Assembly: GCA_029747585.1 (NCBI GenBank)
Contig: JAPEVF010000258.1
Span: 1-58,227, forward strand
From: Pleurotus djamor
Taxonomy: Eukaryota; Basidiomycota; Agaricomycetes; Agaricales; Pleurotaceae
Direction: 5' to 3'
Length of the DNA: 58,227 bases
Part shown: positions 54,189 to 58,227 of the stretch, piece after piece
Numbering within the stretch: position 1 is the stretch's first letter
Layout: each line of letters starts with the position of its first letter
Notes under the pieces: model-generated
Database searches by the model: none
What the model was told of the DNA's origin: nothing
Seen by the model: only the letters and a program-made list of their open reading frames with translations
Translations under genes and position numbers: made by a program

Positions 54189-57100
54189 ATGAACCGAGTG
54201 CTCGCTGTGACGGGCACCTCCCTCGAAATCGCTGGTTCCCTCACTGGCATTCCCTACGTCGGTGCTGCTGCCATCCTCCTCAACCAGATCGCAGGGTGTT
54301 GTAATGAAATTCAGGTGAAGAAGGTACGCTCGTTGTTTTATGAGTCGGAGGCTATGACGTAGTTGGGCTAACATTCCATTCTTTTTTCTTCTTTTTTTTG
54401 GCATCAATGCGGACGAATGGTAATGGTGATGGTGATGGGGTATGCTTTGTAGATCAAGTCTAGACAGCTGGCGAATCGGTGTACGACGCTTATATTGGCG
54501 TTGGAAGAGCATGCTTCGAGGCTTGCGGGATCGGAATTGCAGCAATGCGCGGATGAACTGCAACCGTAAGCCTAGTCTTCCAACGTTCCAAACGATGGAT
54601 GAAGCTGGGGAGTGCGATGCTCATGGATGCACTTAGTGTCCTGGAGACGATTTTGCGTCGTGTGAGGACTTGGTCGCGGTATAATCGTGTGCAGTGCTTT
54701 AGTGAGTCTCTCTTCGTTTCTTGTTTGGTGGAGCTTTACTGATTATCTTCGGTGTGTAGTTTGGAACGGGGATATTGAGAAGGGCATTGAACAGTGTACG
54801 AGCGAGCTTGAAAGTGCGCTTGGTATATTCAACGTATGTCCTCTATCCTTCCACTCTGAATCTCTCTGATGAGCTAACTACACTCTCCACGACCAGGTCA
54901 ACGCCCAAATAATCGGTAACACTCTCCACCGCGAATCCATCAACCTCACACGCGCGCAGACCGCGGATATCCAGGAGTTGAGAGAGATGATTGGGCAGAT
55001 ATTGACGTCGAGGCAGGATATGGATGAGGTTGTGGAGATGCAGGCGAGGGGGACGAGGGCTGCGGAGATTGTTATGCGGGCTGGTCAGCAGGTGAGTGTT
55101 TACGCTGCTGTGTGTTTTGTGTGGTCGTTATGCTGTTCTAATACGGTGACTTTGTGTGTGTAGGAATTGAGGGTTATGCGGGAAGCCGAGCATCATGACC
55201 CCGTCCAACCTGCTGCCACTTCTTCAGGTGCACTACAGAATACTACCAATAACAACAACACCACGAATACGAGTATTAACACCAACACCACCACCACCAC
55301 CACCAACGCCAGATACATGGAATACCAACGCAACCTCCTCGATCTACACCGTCTCACCGGTGTACCGCCATCGGTGAAAGTGTTGAATGGCGAGGTGACG
55401 AAGGTGGGGGAGTTGGCGGTTGCGGGGGGGACGTATAGTGATGTGTGGATGGGGAGGTGGTTGGATGGGGAGGAGGTTGCGTTGAAGGCGTTGAGGAATG
55501 TGAGGGTGTCTGATTCCCGTGCCAAACAGGTGTGTGCTACATGATGTTAGAATGACCTCTCTCATGTTATGTGTTGTGTTGTGGGTGATTTTGAAATTGG
55601 TAGCGATTCGAACGCGAAATCCAGGTGTGGTCCGAGCTGGAACATGATAATATTTTGCCGTTTTATGGGATCGTGACGGATTTTGGGAATCATGTACATA
55701 TGGTGTGTGTCACCCCTTTTTCACCCCATCTTCCCTTTCTCGTCATCTTTCATCTTTCATCGTCATCTTCGTTTCACGCAAACTCATTGGCTATGATTGT
55801 GGATTTGTGTAGGTGTCGCCGTGGCAGGTGAATGGGAATGCTCTCGAGTACGTGGGGATTTATCGATTATTCCCTTCTGTGCTCGTTGGGGATTGGATTG
55901 AATGCTGACATGGTGGTGTGTGTGTGTGGTGGGTGTTTAGGTACACGAAGGCGCATCCGGAGACGGATCGGTTGGCGTTGGTGAGTCCAATCTTTCGTCC
56001 TTACTTACTTCTTTACTTGGTTTCTTTCAAGTTTCGTTCTTTGATTTCTTTGGTTTCGTGCCAGTTTCGTTAAAGGTTTGATCGGTGTTCAGTTGGTTTA
56101 TACTTTCGTTGTTGGATGCGTTTCGGTTCTTCCACTCTCTTCGTCCATTTCACTATTTCACGCACACACACTCCCCATTCTTTAACTTTCCATCCTTTCT
56201 CCATTCACTCGTCCTTCTCCATTCGCTCGTCCTTCATTCCTTCCTTCTTCCTTGTCCCATGATGTCCTTGTGCTTGTGCTTGTATTCTGTGACGCACATG
56301 AGAGACGGAGATTAACTGTGTTCTTTGTCTTGTTTCTCTTCATTCTTTCCTTCACTGACACGCGACACACATGTATACAGCTCATCGGCGCCGCTCGGGG
56401 ATTGGAGTACCTACACCACTCGGGTGTCGTTCATGGGAATGGTGAGTTCCCCTTCCTTTCTCTTCTCCGTTTACTTCTTGCCTTCTATTTCTCTTCGATT
56501 GGTCATTTTTGTGATTGCTGATTANTTCATTTTGTTGGTTTTTTGTNATTTGTTGATTGTGGGCGGTATTAACTTACTAACAAACGGATTACTTGATTGT
56601 GGATGGGTTAGTCAAGTGTGTAAGTACGATTCAATTGAACGGATGTGTTTTACGCCGTTGATGATGTTAACGGTGACGTTATGGAAAATTGACGGTGTAG
56701 GCGAATATCCTCGTTTCCGCGAACGTAAGGGTCTCCTTCACCTCTTTCAGTATCCAATATTCAATACTTACTATCATCGACCAATTTTTTCACCTCCGTA
56801 CCCTCCGCACACAGGGCGACGCCCGAATATGCGATTTCGGCATGTCAAAGATCATCTCGCAAATCACCTCGCCCACCGCACCTTCACTAACACTAACCAA
56901 CACCGCCTCCGCACGGTGGTTGGCCCCGGAGCTGATTGAGGAGCGGGTAAACGGACCGAGTAGGGAGGGAGATAGTTACGCGTTTGGGATGACGGTGTTG
57001 GAGTTGTGGACGGGGAGGGAGCCGTATGCGGAGGTGAGGAGGGCGGCGGCGGTTATTTATAAGGTTGTCAAGAGGGTGTTGCCTTTGCGACCTGGGGGTG

Positions 57101-57351
57101 TTAATGTTGAGGGAGGGGGAGGTGGGGGTGGAAAGGGAGGAAGGGATGGGGAAGGAGGAGGGGGTGGGGGAATTAAAGAGGGTGGGGGTAATGGGGGAAG
57201 AGGAGGAGGAGGAGGAGGGATGGGAGATGCGATGTGGGGGATTTTGGAGGATTGTTGGAAGGCGAGGCCGGAGGAGAGGCCGAGTGTTGGGGGTGTGCGT
57301 CGGCGGCTTGAGGATCTCAATGTCAATGTCAATCCCGATGTTATTCAATAA
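54189..57351 (+). CDS. MLKL-like fungal pseudokinase with helical N-terminal domain
   Basis: Thirteen exons (54189-54323, 54453-54565, 54637-54701, 54760-54833, 54897-55091, 55164-55529, 55604-55702, 55813-55847, 55941-55980, 56381-56441, 56612-56619, 56701-56724, 56815-57351) splice to 1752 nt, 583 residues. Residues 1-200 are helical (LEIAGSLTGIPYVGAAA, then ILLNQIAGCCNEIQVKKIKS and FIWNGDIEKGIEQCTSELES), resembling MLKL-type N-terminal four-helix bundles that also occur in fungal TKL proteins. A Thr/Asn-rich linker leads to the kinase domain: G-loop AVAGGTYSDVW, VALK with Lys302, HGNVKCANILV with Asn394 where the catalytic Asp should be, and DFG (Asp412). A 42-residue Gly-rich insertion (499-540) sits in the C-lobe. 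It may signal or permeabilise membranes rather than phosphorylate; function is inferred only. Confidence 0.78.
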
Positions 57352-57919
57352 ATGGACTCAATGAATACTCTATGATCAGCTAATGGATGTGGATGCGAAT
57401 GTGGATGTAATCATTTTTCATTTGATTGGTGGGGAGTTACTTCCAAGGCCTGAGGCATCGCGGGAGAACAAAAAAAAAATTATTATACTTGGTTGTTGTA
57501 TTTATGGCTTCTTTGTTGATGGCCGCTCAGCACGAAACGCTGAGCTGCGTCGGACTCGGGGTTTGCNTTTTTTGTGCCCGCTACAGCTAGCTCACACTAT
57601 ACGAACATGGATATAGAGTCATAGACGTAGGAAATGGAGTACAAGTGGAATGGAAAGGAAACACCAAGACCCAAATTCATACATTGATTGTACTCTGTTA
57701 TTTGATAAATGGTTTTTCTCGCTTCTTCCTTTTTTCCCTAGGTACACGTTACATACAGTTCACAAATTCACAAGGTGGTATGAGGGGGTTTGGAAAACAC
57801 AGCGTCACAGAGGCAAGTAGAGAGAAAGAGAGAAACGTAAAAAAGTACACACGAGCGATAGATGAGCAACAGACATATACGTAAACAAAAAAAAATGAAA
57901 NCAGAACTTGAGCGAGCGA
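57352..57919. other. convergent intergenic region
   Basis: About 570 bp between the pseudokinase stop (57351) and the stop of the Pro-rich gene on the minus strand (57920). It should hold two 3' UTRs. Poly-A tracts (57470, 57885) occur. No gene was recognised. Confidence 0.5.
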
Positions 57920-58227
57920 CTACTCCTTGGGTTGTTCTTCGGCAGCATGGCGCTGCTGGGGGCTTCGACTGGGAATGGGTTGTTGGGACTGGGGTTGCTG
58001 GATTTCTCCAGAGGGGCCTGGGGGCATGGGTTTGGCGTACATGTGCGGTGGAGGGGGTGCGTAAGCGTATGTGCTGGGCATGGCGATTTGGGCATCGGGT
58101 CTGCCGGGCATGATGTATTGGGGGTGATAGGGTTGGGGGGCAAAGGGAACAAAGGCCGGGTAGAAGCCTGGGTGGTGCATGTAGGCTGCGGCGGTTGCCT
58201 GGGGGTCTGCGTCGACTTGGGAGTGGG
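57920..58227 (-). CDS. Pro/Gln/Tyr-rich protein, C-terminal end (partial)
   Basis: The last exon of a minus-strand gene enters from beyond the right edge. The frame reads HSQVDADPQATAAAYMHH, then PGFYPAFVPFAPQPYHPQY, PSTYAYAPPPPHMYAKP and a Gln/Pro-rich end before the stop at 57920-57922. It is low complexity and disordered. Pro/Gln/Tyr-rich C-termini of this sort are common in transcription activators and RNA-binding proteins, including CCAAT-binding factor subunits, but the conserved domain lies outside the window. No name can be given. Confidence 0.6.
   Translation of the reverse strand, partial: HSQVDADPQATAAAYMHHPGFYPAFVPFAPQPYHPQYIMPGRPDAQIAMPSTYAYAPPPPHMYAKPMPPGPSGEIQQPQSQQPIPSRSPQQRHAAEEQPKE

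Noticed and set aside
57057..57332. Minus-strand proline-rich open frame of 91 codons
   Set aside because: It is the complement of the glycine-rich insertion of the kinase-like protein; poly-Pro arises automatically from GGN codons.
1..58227. CRISPR arrays, tRNA or rRNA genes
   Set aside because: No regularly spaced repeats, no convincing B-box-containing tRNA cloverleaf and no rRNA segment were seen; the genome is eukaryotic.

Overview
This window is nuclear DNA from a filamentous basidiomycete, most likely an agaricomycete. The genes are dense, sit on both strands, and are split by many roughly 50-60 bp introns with GTNNGT-type donors and (C/T)AG acceptors. The agaric-type TKL-like kinase, the long acidic disordered proteins and the secreted LEAR-motif protein fit that lineage. 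Species cannot be named from sequence alone. Scattered N bases and one 144-base N run (29268-29411) show draft quality; some Ns sit exactly where reading frames slip.

Layout, left to right: the 3' end of NOT1 (CCR4-NOT scaffold); an unknown polytopic membrane protein; a cytosolic metallophosphoesterase; RPC82 (RNA polymerase III subunit C3); a 22-exon oligopeptide transporter; a 5'-nucleotidase; a small membrane protein; a long acidic disordered protein; a small secreted protein. From 16.9 to 19.3 kb lies a decayed hAT-type element with 92 bp inverted repeats, abutting and apparently truncating a host gene. Next come an MFS sugar transporter, a disordered protein sharing a motif with the truncated gene, a membrane-anchored GH13 alpha-amylase, an EI24/LDS-like membrane protein and a C2H2 zinc-finger protein. 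After the gap follow a Hook-family dynein adaptor, RNA 3'-phosphate cyclase, CDC50 (flippase beta subunit), MCM-binding protein, tRNA isopentenyltransferase, PRP38, a tail-anchored macro-domain protein, a BTB protein, a secreted SurE-like phosphatase, a two-PHD Rco1-like protein, a phosphopentomutase/phosphoglucomutase, an ING-family PHD protein, and a 13-exon protein with a helical N-terminal domain fused to a kinase-like domain.

Most genes are core housekeeping functions (transcription, splicing, tRNA modification, replication, chromatin, trafficking) with no operon-like logic. The accessory genes are the transporters, amylase, secreted proteins and disordered proteins. Several neighbours are head-to-head within 30-190 bp (MOD5/PRP38, ING/pseudokinase, CDC50/MCMBP) or tail-to-tail within 50-160 bp, so promoters and 3' ends must overlap.

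The most interesting locus is 54189-57351. It encodes an MLKL-like architecture: an amphipathic helical N-terminal region, a low-complexity linker, and a kinase domain whose catalytic HRD aspartate is replaced by asparagine (HGN) while the VAxK lysine and DFG motif remain. This looks like a fungal pseudokinase executioner or regulator candidate. Its exon model is self-consistent (1752 nt, 583 aa) only with an 8-nt micro-exon in the catalytic loop.
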